DNA of 64,000 nucleotides from positions 40,496,370 through 40,560,369 of the forward strand of contig NC_034009.1 of the NCBI RefSeq assembly GCF_000346465.2. The letters run 5' to 3'. A model generated the notes under the pieces. That model made no database searches and was not told the origin of the DNA. It saw nothing but the letters and a program-made list of their open reading frames with translations. The translations under genes and the position numbers were made by a program. Source of the DNA: Prunus persica (lineage: Eukaryota; Streptophyta; Magnoliopsida; Rosales; Rosaceae). Within the stretch, counting starts at the first letter, position 1. Every line of letters begins with the position of its first letter. This document shows, piece by piece, positions 30,532 to 43,482 of this stretch.

Positions 30532-33500
30532 ATGAAGCTTCTTCTTGTTATTGCTCTCAATTTGCTTTTGCTGCTTGTACACCAAAATCAGCCACGTCCC
30601 ATTTGTGTTGGTGCCACACCTGACCCACTTGTTTCCTCCGTATTAGCTCCGCTTTCCTCACCCATTTCTCCAATTGCCTCACCCATTTCTCCAATTGCTT
30701 CATCAATGGCTTCCTTCTCTCCAGGTACTTAATACTTATGCTTTGCTCTGCTCTCCATAGACTGAAGACTCTTCCTTTTCATTTCTAGCAAGTGGGGTTT
30801 TAATTGGGTCACGGGTGCACCACTTCGAAAATTCGAATTTCAAAAATGACCACCAAATTGCGTGCATTTACTGCAATATATTGAATTCAATTTCTCTGAT
30901 TTTATCAACTTCTGTGATGTTGGTGCAAAAATCTCCTGGTTTTAATGTATGAGATATTGCCCATTTGCTCAATTTTTGCTGAAACACGCCTCTATATATT
31001 TAATTTGTAATCAGAAATTCAAGAAGGAAGTGAAGGGCATCAAATGGAGCCACATAGGAAAATGCTAATTGCTCTCATTGTCACCTGCACTGCACTTGGT
31101 GTAGTTTTGTTGTCACTGTTGTGCTTGTGGGTTTATCACAAGAAATGTCCACACAAGTCCCACAAGAAAAGTGCTCAGAGCTCAGGTACTTTCATTTGTA
31201 CCAAGCACTTTTTGCCCTCTAAATCTTGCTTCAATTTGTGCGTTTTAGTATGCTCGTAAATTGTTCTTCTCTGAGATTTTTTGTTCTGTTTGGTTCTGTT
31301 TCTTTGGTTTGTGTAAGAAGATGCTGAGAAGGGGCTTGCATTGGGTCCATTTATGGGTAAATTCAATTCCATAAGGATGGTTTCTAAGAAAGGATCTGTT
31401 TCAGTAATTGAATATAAAGTACTCGAAAAAGGCACCAACAATTTCCGGGACAGCAACATTATTGGTGAGGGTGGATTTGGATGTGTTTATAAGGCCCGGT
31501 TGGATGATAATTTGCTTGTTGCAGTCAAGAAACTAGACTGTGCAAGTCAGGATGCTGAGAGAGAATTTGAGGTAACTTTTGCTCAAAATTTTAGTTGGAG
31601 TTTTGTATAATGCTGTATTTATTGTAAATCTTATCTGATGTATTTATTATGTCTAAATTGCAGAATGAGGTGGAGTTGTTACATAAAATTCAGCATCCAA
31701 ATATAATTTCCTTTTTGGGTTGTAGTACTGATGGTGACACAAGGTTCATTGTTTATGAGTTGATGCATAATGGATCTCTGGAAACTCAATTGCATGGTAA
31801 TACATTTAGTTTCTGTTATTTTTTTTTAAAATTAAAAAAGGAATATCATGAAATATATATTTTTGTCCTATTGTTGCAGGACCGTCTCGTGGTTCAGCAC
31901 TAACATGGCATATGCGAATGAAAATTGCTCTTGATGCAGCAAGGTGAGCTTGTTTTCCCAATTGTGGAGTCCTTTAGTTGTTATGGGTTGTTTACATTTT
32001 AACATATTGGGTACTGTTGACCAGAGGATTAGAACATCTGCATGAGTACTGCAACCCTCCAGTGATCCATAGAGATCTGAAAACATCTAATATTCTTTTA
32101 GATGCCAACTTCAATGCCAAGGTATGGTTATATAAATTATTGTAGTGTCTCATCTTTCCTTATAAAATTATTGAGCTTGTATTAAAATATTTCAATAATG
32201 CATTATTATCATCCTCTAGCGCTAAATTCACTGAAGTTTTTTTTTTTTCTCTCTCATGGTGGCTTGTTTCAGCTTTCTGATTTTGGTCTTGCTGTGGCTG
32301 ATGGGGCCAAAAACAGTAATAACATCAAGCTCTCTGGCACCTTGGGTTATGTTGCTCCAGAGTATCTTTTAGATGGTATGCCAATTAAACTTGTAATAAT
32401 TGCAAGGTGTATTCTTTAATTCTCACTGGTTACTGTGTCTACTAAACTATAGTTTCTTTTCCCTAAGCTAAATATAATCTAATTGTTCTTTGGACCCTTG
32501 ACAACTACTATGGTACTGCGTTTGATCGACATAATAAAGTACGTGTCTTTTAGTTAAGCTATCTAGGGGCCGTAGCTGCACATGTTCTGCCACTGGGTTC
32601 ATATACCATTTTAGATTTGGAAGAGGAAATCCCAGAACTACTTGTTACACTCAAGCTTATCTGAAATTAGGGATGTTATAAGCCATTTATGTGGAAATTT
32701 GAACTTGAGAGAAGGGAGAGGTGGACGGCTTGATAGTTATCAACTTTTGGATGACCCGTTGATTTTCTGATAAATTTGGATTCACCTTGAAGACAAGTTT
32801 TTAGCTGAATAATATGTAAATTTTTGTTTATAGACTTGGATGGCATATGCATGTTAGTATCACACATTTTAAATAATAATGGCCACCAAAATGCTATTTG
32901 TCAGCGAGAATACTAAATAGCACAATTTTCTAAAGAGCTGTGTGAGCTTCCCTGCACCAGACTTCTCGGCTTTCACTTTTGTTATTATAGCATTTGAAAC
33001 AAGTTTTGGTGGTAAGCAAGTCACTCTTATGATTTCTCAGGTAAATTGACAGACAAGAGTGATGTCTATGCTTTCGGGATTGTGCTTCTGGAGCTTCTAC
33101 TAGGAAGAAGGCCTGTAGAAAAACTGGCACCAACTCAGTGCCAATCTATAGTCACATGGGTATGCCTTTTTCCTAACTGCTCTCAATTTTAATTTATTTG
33201 CATAATTCCTGTCAAAAACTTAAATATTTCAAAACTCAATGCTGTAATACAGGCCATGCCTCAGCTCACTGACAGATCAAAGCTTCCAAACATTGTGGAT
33301 CCTGTGATCAAAGATACAATGGATCTGAAGCACTTATACCAGGTTTGTGAATTACAAACCCAGTATGTTTGGTTGCAATTAGTTCTATGACAGACTCGTG
33401 CTTGACTATGTGTATCGATTCTTTTGTTTGTACTGAATGGACACAAAATTTCATGCTGTAATATAATTGATGCGTTGCAATGCATTACGCACAGGTTGCT

Positions 33501-33656
33501 GCTGTAGCTGTGTTATGTGTGCAACCAGAACCAAGTTACCGCCCACTGATAACCGATGTTTTGCATTCCCTTGTCCCGCTTGTTCCAGTCGAACTTGGTG
33601 GGACGCTAAGAGTTACACAACCTACAGCCCCAGGGAGCCCCCCAGCTGGTCATTGA
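30532..33656 (+). CDS. Receptor-like protein kinase (At1g80640-type)
   Basis: Ten exons: 30532-30724, 31015-31185, 31318-31571, 31664-31796, 31880-31943, 32025-32121, 32273-32375, 33041-33159, 33253-33342, 33495-33656. They encode about 461 aa. Signal peptide at residues 1 to about 28 (hydrophobic [14 protein letters not shown]), a short Ser/Pro-rich ectodomain with SPISPIA repeats, one membrane span (about 81-105), then a cytoplasmic kinase. Kinase landmarks: Gly loop GEGGFGCV (171-178), ATP-binding Lys in VAVKK (192), HRDLKTSN with catalytic Asp289, DFG (307-309), and [11 protein letters not shown]. It is an RD kinase with all key residues, so it is likely active. The tiny ectodomain has no known ligand-binding fold. 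Exon 3 has a NAGNAG acceptor, which makes one residue optional. The resemblance to At1g80640 is from memory. Confidence 0.9.
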
Positions 33657-34436
33657 TGCACAAGGCATTTATGATGACACTTTTGCAACATTCTGGGTTC
33701 CTGCTGCTCAATTGACTGCTCCAAATCCCACAGTGATTTTCTTACTTTTATTTTGCTGGGAAGTTAATGCCTTCAGTTATTTCAGAGGAGGAAAGTTGGT
33801 CTGGTAGGAATGTAGAGCTATTGGGATCGTCTATCGCATTTGTAAATTGGATCAATTAGTTTCAAGTTGCTTGTGCATATGAGGGCATTCGTAGAAACAC
33901 TAGCTAATTTCATTTTTGACCTTTGTTTTTCAGTGTAAGAAATCAGCTAATTTTCAGTGGTAATTGGTAATTACCTCTGGAGTCTGGACCTGTCTTTGTT
34001 CTGAGAGTTCTTTTGGGAAGGTAAAAGCTAACAATCATCTTTTGCTAATGAAGTCAAATTGCGAAGGAAAGCCTCAAATATTACCATCTAATGATTACAA
34101 ACATCAACTTCTTTCTGAGTCCATCTAAAGTTCTCTTAAAGCCTGAAGAGTGGAGAGCCAGAAAGTACATATAAATGAGAAAATCCTGTTTTTATTCTTA
34201 AGAAAAAGTCTTATTTCTAATTAATTCTCTTCAGGTTTGATCTTTTAACACCTTTTTTTTGTTTTTTTTGTTTTTTGGGTGGGGTTTGTGGGGTGGGTTT
34301 TCCCCTCAAGTTCATTTAATATAGAGAAAAGAAAAAGAAACCTACAAGACAAGGAGATAATAAGGGCAAAGCAGTCTTAGCAACCCTAGCTACTCGAATG
34401 GAAAATGGCAATTTGACAGTGAACATCTCTATGTCA
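33657..34436. other. 3' flank of the kinase gene
   Basis: Probable 3' UTR followed by AT-rich DNA. From about 34366 the sequence GGGCAAAGCAGTCTTAGCAA recurs at 47518. No gene is seen. Confidence 0.5.
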
Positions 34437-35091
34437 GGCCATCTCCAGCTATGGCCATAGGTCAAATGTAGTCTTAAAATAATGTAAAATTCATCTTCAG
34501 TTATGGGCTAATTTTTTTTTTTTTGGGCCACATTTGGCCCTTTAGCCCTCCAAGCAGGCTATTTGTAACCCAGTTTTAGCCTAGGCCAAATTTTTTTTGT
34601 GGGCTCAACGCATGTGCTTTTCAAAAAGAGAAAGTATCACGCGTGAACAAGAGAACGAAGCATCTCGTGCAACTGCATATCCAACATCTAATATTAAAGG
34701 AACGCTGACGTCATCGATGACGTAAGCTAGCTATTAGGTTATTTTTTATTTAAAAAAATAACATTTTTAAATGTTTTCAAATTCGTTTTGTTTTTAAAAA
34801 ATATATATATAATTGGTTTTTGACCCATGGAGGTTAGAACCATTGAATGAAAAGTTACTTTTTTTATATATTTAAAATCTTTTAAAATGTTTTAAAATTG
34901 TTTTGTTTAAAAAAAATATAAATAAAACGTACACGTGTCATATATGGAATATTGTCTCTAAATAGTAGTTGAATTAAATTAAACAATACATAGTTGTGGA
35001 ATGTAAGAGTGTTGTACTATAGTTTTTCTCAAAATAATAAAATATGAAGGGCTCTAAAATATAGCTTTGCATGGCTGAAGATGGAAAAAAT

Positions 35092-35395
35092 TGTGAGAAA
35101 TTAATATAATTTTATTTAATATTAGTTTTCTATTTGAATGGAAATTAATAAAATCCATTGGATTAAAGACATGACCCTTGGGTAAAGACATCTTCAATTG
35201 GGGGGTGACAACTCTTCAAACTAAGAGATACATTGTTTGGGGTGACAACTCTTCAAGATCAAGGGATGCACTTTTTGCCTTTTCAGATTGGGATACCTTT
35301 TTAGAAAGAGTATTTCATCATCTATAAATAGAGCAATCCTCCTACAGTTTTAGTCATTCAATCAATTCTCTACATACATACTCATATTTCCTACA
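35092..35395 (+). repeat. Copia 5' LTR
   Basis: 304 bp, TG...CA ends. A TATA box (TATAAATA, 35323-35330) lies about 65 bp before the LTR end, a normal position for the element's promoter. Confidence 0.92.
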
Positions 35396-35945
35396 ATCTT
35401 AAGACGAATTACGCCCCACACTGGTGCTTATGGTTCTCTAGCGCTCGCCTCTCAGGATACAACGACTCTCCTCCTTATGAAAGAAGCACTCCAATTCACA
35501 AGGAACTTTGAACCAAAATTATGTAGGAACCTCTCTTTATGAAAACTCTAATGCTCTCTATATATGAAAGTATGTAATTAAATTAAACAAACACTAATTG
35601 CCTTTTGTTTCTATTGTTAGACAAAGTCTACATATACAGCATCGGTTTTTATTTATTTATTTGGAATCTGTTTTCTGTTTGGCATCATTTTTTATTATTC
35701 TGTTCATAAATTCTGATTATATTTATCTACATACATTAATATTACTGTACCTGTGAATTATAGCATTCTGTATTACTGTTATCTTGAATAATTGCATATT
35801 GCTTTTGCTATACTTTTTATCGGTATTGCATTATTAATTTCTGTGTGTTTTGTTGTAACACACTATTGTGATTCATAATTTATCTATTAGAGACTGCCAA
35901 ATATTTATTTATTGACATTGAGATTGTTTATTCGTCTTAAGGAAA

Positions 35946-36952
35946 ATGTCGAATGAGATACAGAAAGTGGGTCCTTCTATGAAGACAAGTGCACCTGCTG
36001 TAGGTTGCCTTCATCCCATAATCATGCAGAGAAGCCTGAAAAATTTAATGGGATGGATTTTAAGAGATGGCAACAAAAGATGTTGTTCTACATCACCACA
36101 TTGAATTTGGCTCATATCTTGAAAGCAGATCCTCCTGGACCTGGTGATACAATAGAAACAGTGGCTGCTTCTGATGCATTGAACCAGTCGGATTTCCTTT
36201 GCAGGAACTACATCCTAAATGGTTTAAGTGATGCACTATACAATGTGTATAGTCCAATTCAGACTGCCAAGGCTTTATGGGAGTCACTAGACAAGAAATA
36301 TCGAACCGAAGATGCAGGAATGAAGAAATTTATTGTCGGTCGGTTTCTTGACTACAAGATGGTAGACTGCAAGACTGTTATAAGTCAAGCCCAAGAACTC
36401 CAACTCATTCTACATGAGATACATGCAGAAAAGATGGAATTGAGTCTTTCCAAGTGGCTGCTGTCATTGAAACCACGCTCTTGGAAGGATTTCAAAAACT
36501 ACCTTAAGCATAAGCGTAAGGAGATGGGACTTGAGGATTTGATAGTAAGGCTAAGGATCGAAGAGGACAATCGCCGTGCTGACAAAAAGTCTGGATCCAT
36601 AATGGAAGCAAAGGCTAACATAGTGGAAAAAGAGTCAAGAAAAAACAAAAAGAGGAAGCACTCTGGAGAAGGCTCAAGGCAAGGGAACTCCAAGAAGTCC
36701 AAGGAATTTAAGGGAAAGTGCTTCAATTGCAACAAGCAAGGGCATCGAGCTGTGGATTGCCGAAGTAGAAATGGACAAGGCAACCAAAAGAAAAAGGGCA
36801 AGACTGAGGCACACATGACTGAAGAAGACAAGCTTTCAACTGATTTGTCAGATATTAATCTTTCTGCAGTCGTGTCTGAAGTGAACTTGGTGGGCCCACC
36901 ATGGAATGGTGGGTGGATACTGGAGCTACACGCCACATATGTTCTGAAATGA
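35946..36952 (+). pseudogene. Copia gag region (frame-shifted)
   Basis: The clean gag frame runs from about 36005 to 36952. It encodes a capsid-type protein (KFNGMDFKRWQQKM near its start, UBN2-like) and a zinc knuckle CFNCNKQGHRAVDC at about 36718-36760. The likely original ATG at 35946 is in another frame, so an indel separates it from the body. The frame runs past its join with protease and ends in TGA at 36950-36952, indicating a second indel near 36895. It is a dead reading frame. Confidence 0.85.
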
Positions 36953-39935
36953 AAATATTTTCTACATATGAAGCAAATGATCAAGGAGAACCTTTATTTA
37001 TGGGAAACTCCTCCACCTCCAAAATTCATGGCCAAGGAAAAATAGTTCTAAAGATGACATCTGGAAAGGAAGTCACTCTCAATAATGTACTTCACGTCCT
37101 GAGATCCGGAAGAACTTGGTTTCTGGATCACTGCTTAGCAAGAATGGGTTCAAGTTAGTCTTTGAGTCTGATAAGTTTGTACTTACTAAGAATGGAATGT
37201 ATGTGGGGAAAGGGTACCTTACTGATGGACTCTTCAAGATGAATGTAATGACTGTTGTACACAAAGTTAATAAAAATAAAGTTAGTTCTGCCTATATGCT
37301 TGAGTCATCTGATTTATGGCATGGAAGATTAGGGCATGTTAATTATGACAAATTGCGTCAATTAATTAACATGGAACTAATACCTAAGTTTCATATTGAT
37401 TTCCATAATAAATGTGAAACCTGTGTTGAAGCAAAACTAACTAGATCATCATTCCAGTCTATAGAAAGAAGTACATAACCTCTAGAATTAATTCACAGTG
37501 ATATTTGTGATTTGAAATTTGTACAAACTAGAGGTGGTAAAAAGTATTTTATTACTTTTATTGATGATTGTACAAGATATTGTCAATTATATTTGCTAAG
37601 AAGCAAAGATGAGGCCATAGAAATGTTCAAACATTATAAAAGTGAAGTTGAGAATTAACTTAGTAGGAAAATAAAGATATTAAGAAGTGATAGAGGTGGT
37701 GAATATGAATCACCTTTTGGTGAGTTTTGTTCCCAACACGGAATTATTCACCAAACTACTACTCCATACTCACCTCAGCAAAATGGTATTGCTGAACGCA
37801 AAAATCGTACTATGAAAGAAATGATGAATGCTTTGCTAGTAAGTTCTGGAGCACCCCAGAATTTGTGGGGGGAAGCTTTACTTTCTGCTAATTACATTCT
37901 CAACAAATTGCCTCATAAAAAGTTAGACAAAACACCTTATGAGTTATGGAAAGGTCACAAGCCTTCCTATAAATACTTGAAATTGTGGGGGTGTCTAGCT
38001 AAAGTTGCAGTTCCAACCCCTAAAAAGGTTAAGATAGGACCCAAAACTATTGATTGTATCTTTATTGGTTATGCCATTAACAGTAGTGCATATCGTTTCC
38101 TTGTACACAAATATGATATATTAGATGTACATGTGAATACGATTATTGAATCAAGGAATGCATCTTTCTTTGAAAATGTATTTCCTTATAAGGATGCACA
38201 AGAAAGAAATGCACTTAAAAGAACCTTTGATACTGTTAATAGCGATAGCCAAGAAAGTCATCAAGAAAATATGGACAAAGAGACTACAAAACCAGAACTT
38301 GGACATGAACCCAGGCGTAGTAAGAGAGCTAAGACAACCAAATCCTTTGGTCCTGAGTTTCTAACTTATTTGTTAGAAAATGAGCCTCAAATCTACAAAG
38401 AAGCCATGACTTCTCCTGAAGCTCCATTATGGAAAGAGGCTATTAATGCCGAAGTTGAATCCATCATGCAGAATCACAATTGGGAACTTGTGGATCTTCC
38501 TCCTGGAAATAAACCATTGGGTTATACATGGATTCTTAAGAAGAAGATGAAAGCTGATGGATCAATTGACAAATACAAGGCAAGGCTTGTTGTCAAAGGT
38601 TATAAGCAAATAGAAGGATTGGATTACTTTGACACATATTCACCAGTTACGAGAATAACATCGATAAGAATGTTAATTGCAATTGCAGCATTGCATAATC
38701 TTGAGATACATCAAATGGATGTGAAAACGGCCTTTCTAAATGGTGATTTAGATGAGGAAATTTATATGGAACAACCTGAAGGGTTTATTGTTCCTGGACA
38801 AGAAAAGAAAGTCTGTAAGCTTGTTAAGTCTTTGTACGGGTTAAAGCAAGCACCAAAACAATGACATATGAAATTTGACAATGCACTAATGTCAAATGGT
38901 TTCAAGATCAATGAGTGTGATAAATGTGTTTATACGAAAAGCACTCAAGATGATTTTGTAATTATTTGTCTTTATGTTGATGATATGTTAATTATTGGTA
39001 GCAATATTGGGATGATTAAATCTACCAAGAAAATGTTGACCAATAATTTTGACATGAAAGATTTGGGAGTAGCAGATGTGATTCTAGGGATTAAAATTTC
39101 TAAAACATCTGATGGACTAGTGTTATCCCAATCACATTATATTGAGAAAATACTTGCGAAGTTTAGCAAGTATGATACTAGTCCTGTAAAAAAACCTTAT
39201 GATCCAAGTCTTAATCTTGTGAAGAATATAGGTCATGGTGTTTCACAAACAGAATATGCTCGTATCATTGGTAGTCTCATGTATCTTACGAATTGCAAAA
39301 GGCCTAATATAGCTTACTCTGTTAATAAATTAAGCAGATATACTAGTAATCCTGGAAGGGATCATTGGAAAGCTATAGTCAGAGTTCTAAGATATTTAAG
39401 ATACATCAAAAATGTTGGACTGCATTATACAAGATATCCAGCTGTACTTGAAGGATATAGTTATGCTAATTGGATATCTAATACTAAAGACTCCAATTCT
39501 ACAAGTGGATATGTCTTTACAATTGGAGGTGCGGCTATATCATGGAGATCTACTAAGCAAACTATTATAGCAAGATCTACTATGGAATCTGAGTTCATAG
39601 CATTAGATAAAGCTGGTGAGGAAGCTGAATGGCTACGTAATTTCTAAGAAGATATTCCATGTTGGCCAAAAAATGTATCTGTTATATGTATACATTGTGA
39701 TAGTCAATCTACAATTGCAAGGGCACAAAACAATATGTACAACGGCAAGTCTCGTCATATACGTCGAAGACACAACACCATTAAGCAACTGCTCTCTAGT
39801 AGTATAATTACAATTGACTACATAAAGTCAAAAGATAATTTGGCGGATCCGTTTACTAAAGGTTTGAACGGAGAGCAAGTTTATAGATCATCGAGGGGAA
39901 TGAGGTTAAAGCCCATGTCAAATGAGTCGTCATAG
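36901..39935 (+). pseudogene. Copia pol: protease, integrase, RT, RNase H (broken)
   Basis: Visible parts in order: protease with WVDTGAT (about 36907); pre-integrase region LWHGRLGHVNYDKLRQ (about 37316); integrase with D64-type IHSDIC, second Asp in SDRGGEYESP and the Glu of NGIAERKNR; RT starting WKEAINAEVE (38431) with YVDDM (about 38970); and copia RNase H with KDNLADPFTKG at the end. Breaks: a frameshift at about 37105 and in-frame stops at 37476-37478, 37656-37658, 38862-38864 and 39645-39647. All catalytic motifs noted remain readable, so decay is moderate. Confidence 0.88.
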
Positions 39936-40510
39936 TGGAAACCCAACCTAGTTGATTGGAGATCCCAAGATCTAGGTTCAAAATGGACAACTAAATTATG
40001 ATAACTCAAAAATAACACTGCGGAGATATATTCTCCTACCCATATCCTATGATGATACAGTGTTGTATGAAATGTGTTTAGGTTAAGCCATGCTTTTAAT
40101 GATTCCTATACCTTGATTATCCGAGTAAGATATGAGAGGATATTACCAATAGGAAGTCACCTATATAAGTGTGAAATGGGGCCGTTTCCATGAGAATTTT
40201 CAGGGCTAAATTCTCTAAAGCACTTATGAAACCAGGAATTGCTCAAGGCCAAAACGAGCACAACCGATCGAACCAGATATGTCTAGAAGGATATTGTGTG
40301 AGTATTATTGTCTGGGTTTACACGAACGGCTGAACAGTTCAAGACATCACGTTCACTGATTAGCCAAGTGAATCCGATAGTACTTCACTATGGAAGGTTC
40401 AAAGTCAAAAGCTACCTATCTAGATGCTATATTCTTCTAATAGGAACTCTCTCTAAGTCTGCATTATCATTTACATATTGTTGAAACTAATTTCCATTCA
40501 TGTGGGGGAT

Positions 40511-40814
40511 TGTGAGAAATTAATATTATTTTATTTAATATTAGTTTTCTATTTGAATGGAAATTAATAAAATCTATTGGGTTAAAGACATGACCCTTGG
40601 GTAAAGACATCTTCAATTGGGGGGTGACAACTCTTCAAACTAAGAGATACATTGTTTGGGGTGACAACTTTTCAAGATCAAGGGATGCACTATTTGCCTT
40701 TTCAGATTGGGATACCTTTTTAGAAAGGGTATTTCATCATCTATAAATAGAGCAATTCTCCTGCAGTTTTATTCATTCAATCAATTCTCTACATACATAC
40801 TCATATTTCCTACA
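40511..40814 (+). repeat. Copia 3' LTR
   Basis: 304 bp, same ends as the 5' LTR. It differs from it at about nine positions, including CCATTGGAT/CTATTGGGT and CTCCTACAG/CTCCTGCAG. Confidence 0.92.
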
Positions 40815-40891
40815 AAATTTAACTATACACTATTTTTAATGGCTAAATTTCTAGTCCTAGACTACATTTAACCCTATAACAGGGGATAGCC

Positions 40892-41690
40892 AGATTGCCA
40901 TTTCCCTGAAAAATTACCGATACATGAAGTTAATTACCCAGCAGATTTGGGTAACCAATGTAATTTCCACCCTTTGAGTTGGAATTAGCTTTATTGAGTA
41001 GTCAATTCCAAAAATCTTGACCTGAGATGCGAAAGTCTACACCACGTTTTTTTTTTTTTTTTGTGGTCAACGAGTCTACACCACGTTTATTGCAGCATGA
41101 TGAATTGAATCTGAAACAAAACTCATCTGAATAATTGACTTTTTTCTGAGATTGAAGAGAATGCGGGTTTGTTAATTAATTTAAGGCTTCAAATCAGACA
41201 GGAGTTGGCCTGAGTCCAATGAAATTCATATAATATATACTCACGTCCGTAAAAATCATTAATTTAACTGTTCGTTAAAAAAAAACAAAACAAAAAAGTC
41301 TTACCATGCGAGGTCGAGAACCACCCACCCTTTTCAGTTTTTTATCAATGCAGACTTGTCAATGACAAGCATCATCATCATCATCTACCTCTGGTATCTT
41401 CCACCATTTGGCTACCTTAACCTTTGATGAATTTCACGTTGGATGGTTTCTAACTATAATAATAATGAATATTAAGATTTCATTAACTAAAATTTTACAT
41501 AATTGAAATTGGCAACCCCTTATATATGTCTCAATATCTGCATGAACCTCTGGCAATTTAAAACAATTAAAAACTTTTATCCAGCAAATTCTACATAACA
41601 TCCCACTTCTCACAACATTTCCACTGGGACACACAAACCATGTTTATTTTACATAAGCTGAGATTGAGAACAGAGACATTAATATACTAG
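40892..41690. other. Start of the small-gene duplication array, no gene
   Basis: It contains a short direct repeat GTCTACACCACGTTT (41035 and 41074) around a T-run, the array marker AATGAAATTCATATAATAT (about 41216), and the 3' flank of small-gene copy A (TCAATATCTGCATGAACCTC at 41531, repeated at 43206). Confidence 0.55.
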
Positions 41691-41954
41691 CTAGGACTTG
41701 GAGTTGGGATGGGGAAATATGATATTGGATTTCTTGGTTGTAGCCTCAATGGTGGACTTGGTGTTGGAGTTGGAGTTGGAGTTGGAGAGAGAGTGAAAAT
41801 AAGAGGCCATAGATTGGGCCATGGAATCAAACATCATTCGCTTCACTGACCTCCTTTTTGCTGGAATCACACTTGCAAAATTTGAAGTCTTTGGTTGAAC
41901 GCATGTTTTTTTATTGCCTGCTGCAACCACTTCCTTACCTGGGTTCTTCTTCAT
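41691..41954 (-). CDS. Small basic protein of unknown function, array copy A
   Basis: 87 aa, single exon from a conserved ATG. The N-terminal half is MKKNPGKEVVAAGNK, followed by the family core SVIPAKRRSVKRMMFDSMAQ and SMASYFHSL. Then comes a low-complexity Ser-Asn run coded by a GTTGGA-type hexamer, and the end NIIFPHPNSKS. Three paralogues follow within 12 kb. No transmembrane or secretion signal is seen. The KRR..KR cluster could be nuclear targeting, but that is inference. I do not recognise the family. A TATA box lies about 113 bp upstream of the ATG. Confidence 0.7.
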   Translation of the reverse strand: MKKNPGKEVVAAGNKKTCVQPKTSNFASVIPAKRRSVKRMMFDSMAQSMASYFHSLSNSNSNSNTKSTIEATTKKSNIIFPHPNSKS

Positions 41955-42066
41955 TTCTTCTTCAGCTGTCCTGTGTTTCCACCCCTTTGCTTAGCTTCTG
42001 GCTGTGTAAGAGTGTTACGTGTTTGATGAGTTTTGCAATGGTGTTAGGGGGACTTGTTTGGGCTTG

Positions 42067-42074
42067 TTTATATA
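42067..42074 (-). promoter_or_regulatory. TATA box of small-gene copy A
   Basis: TATATAAA on the minus strand, about 113 bp before the ATG at 41954. The same motif and surroundings occur upstream of copy B (44772-44779) and, at similar spacing, copy D (53590-53597). Confidence 0.65.
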
Positions 42075-42139
42075 GACACAAACAAAAACCAAAAACCAAA
42101 ATAAGGTTTGGAAATTACACAGAATGTTCGTCTAAAAAG

Positions 42140-43482
42140 GTTTAGAGTTTATATTATTTTATTGGCAATATCTTTGAAACTTCAATCAAATCCACTTCTT
42201 ACGTCCAAATTCGGAGTATTGATGTAAAACGTAGGACACAACTCCAAGTCGCTTGGCCACCTCATGAATTTTGCAACGTAGAAAAAGAAAATGCTATTAA
42301 CTTTTACAAATTTGCATATTTTTTATATTTTAAAATAATAAAATACTTGAAGTAGACTCACTTGATAAACCTAGTAGTAAAAAGTCTTATATAGAGTCCA
42401 CAACAAAAAACTCTTAAAGTTTTTCGTATAGACAAGGACATTACATTTTCCCATTAATGATACTTTCAAAGTTTTTCACACCGTTTCCTCCTCTAGATCT
42501 AGAAGCTTCATTATTATGTTATTGTTAGATAACTAATTCGGATTTCAGTGACTTTCTATAAAGACGATAAAGTAAATTTAGGTTTTAATAATAAAAAAAC
42601 TTTTCAGTAAAATAAAAGTAAACATGAGAAAATAATTGATTTCCCATTAATCAAACGGGGTATAGGTAGCTTAAGGAAAGGAATTTTGTTTTCAGTATTA
42701 TTTAGATTTTCAAAACAAATAAAATAAAATTATATACGTGGTCCACGAGGAAATTTCTCAACCTTTTTCATTTCACTTATTCCTTGTTGAGTTTTATTTC
42801 GCAGATTGTAATCGAAAGGCCATCTCGTGGCTAAACGACAAAAATGGAGTTACTAGAAGAGCAAACTATATTGATAGAACTTAGAAGGTTGAAGTTCAAA
42901 ATAGAAATAACATAATTTGCTACCAAAAATCACAAGTTTGTTAGGCACAAATTTTTACGTAAATATGGAGACAATGGTCTTTACAAAACTCAGAATTTAC
43001 TTTCAATGGTTTTATTATCTCTTTCTTGTAGACAGAGAAAAATACCACAAAAAATAAATTAATGTATCAAAATCTAAATTTACATCTCACTCATTGGAGG
43101 AAAAATCACATTTACATCCTCAAGACGGCATTACTCTTAGCCCTCCCTGTAACAATTACCGGTACATGAAGTTAATTAACAAAAAAAGAAGTCATTATAC
43201 ATGTCTCAATATCTGCATGAACCTCTGGCAATTTAAAACAATTAAAAACTTTTATTTAATTTAAGACATTACAGAAACCAGTAAACATATATAGACTTCA
43301 CACTTCTCTATACTGCAACAATTTCAAAACGACATGATCATCTATAGTATATGGAATTTGATCAAGCCCACAACATTTCCACTGAGACACACAAACCATG
43401 TTTATTTAACATAAGCTGAGATTCAGAACAGAGACATTAATATACTAGCAAGGACTTGGAGTTCTTGGTTGTAGCCTCAATG
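42140..43482. other. Spacer between array copies A and B
   Basis: AT-rich. The stretch from about 42120 to 42580 is repeated at about 44830-45280 (for example TTTGCATATTTTTTATATTT and CTTGATAAACCTAGTAGTAA in both). It includes a worn copy of the 83-bp palindromic MITE near 42160-42230. No gene is seen. Confidence 0.6.

Larger units (their letters stand above)
35092..40814 (+). mobile_element. Ty1/copia LTR retrotransposon, decayed
   Basis: A 5.7-kb element with two 304-bp LTRs that both begin TGTGAGAAATTAAT and end CCTACA. The order protease-integrase-RT-RNase H in pol identifies copia. A polypurine tract (TGTGGGGGAT) sits directly before the right LTR. Flanking 5-mers are AAAAT and AAATT, a possible target duplication with one mismatch. 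About nine LTR differences by eye suggest roughly 3% divergence. Coding frames carry two frameshifts and at least four stops, so it cannot move on its own. No classical initiator-Met primer site was recognised after the left LTR. Confidence 0.93.
34437..40891. mobile_element. TIR element split by a nested copia retrotransposon
   Basis: The left end GGCCATCTCCAGCTATGGCC... and the reverse complement of the right end GGCTATCCCCTGTTATAGGG... can be aligned over about 38 bp, both leading into TNAAATGTAGTCT. Excluding the copia insertion, the element would be about 730 bp. No coding region is seen. The target duplication is not clear, so the superfamily (perhaps PIF/Harbinger) is unassigned and the ends may be off by a few bases. 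Confidence 0.5.

Noticed and set aside
34681..34725. GACGTCATCGATGACGTAAG palindrome-like site as a bZIP operator
   Set aside because: It is a single short palindrome inside the outer TIR element with no nearby gene start, so a regulatory role is unsupported.
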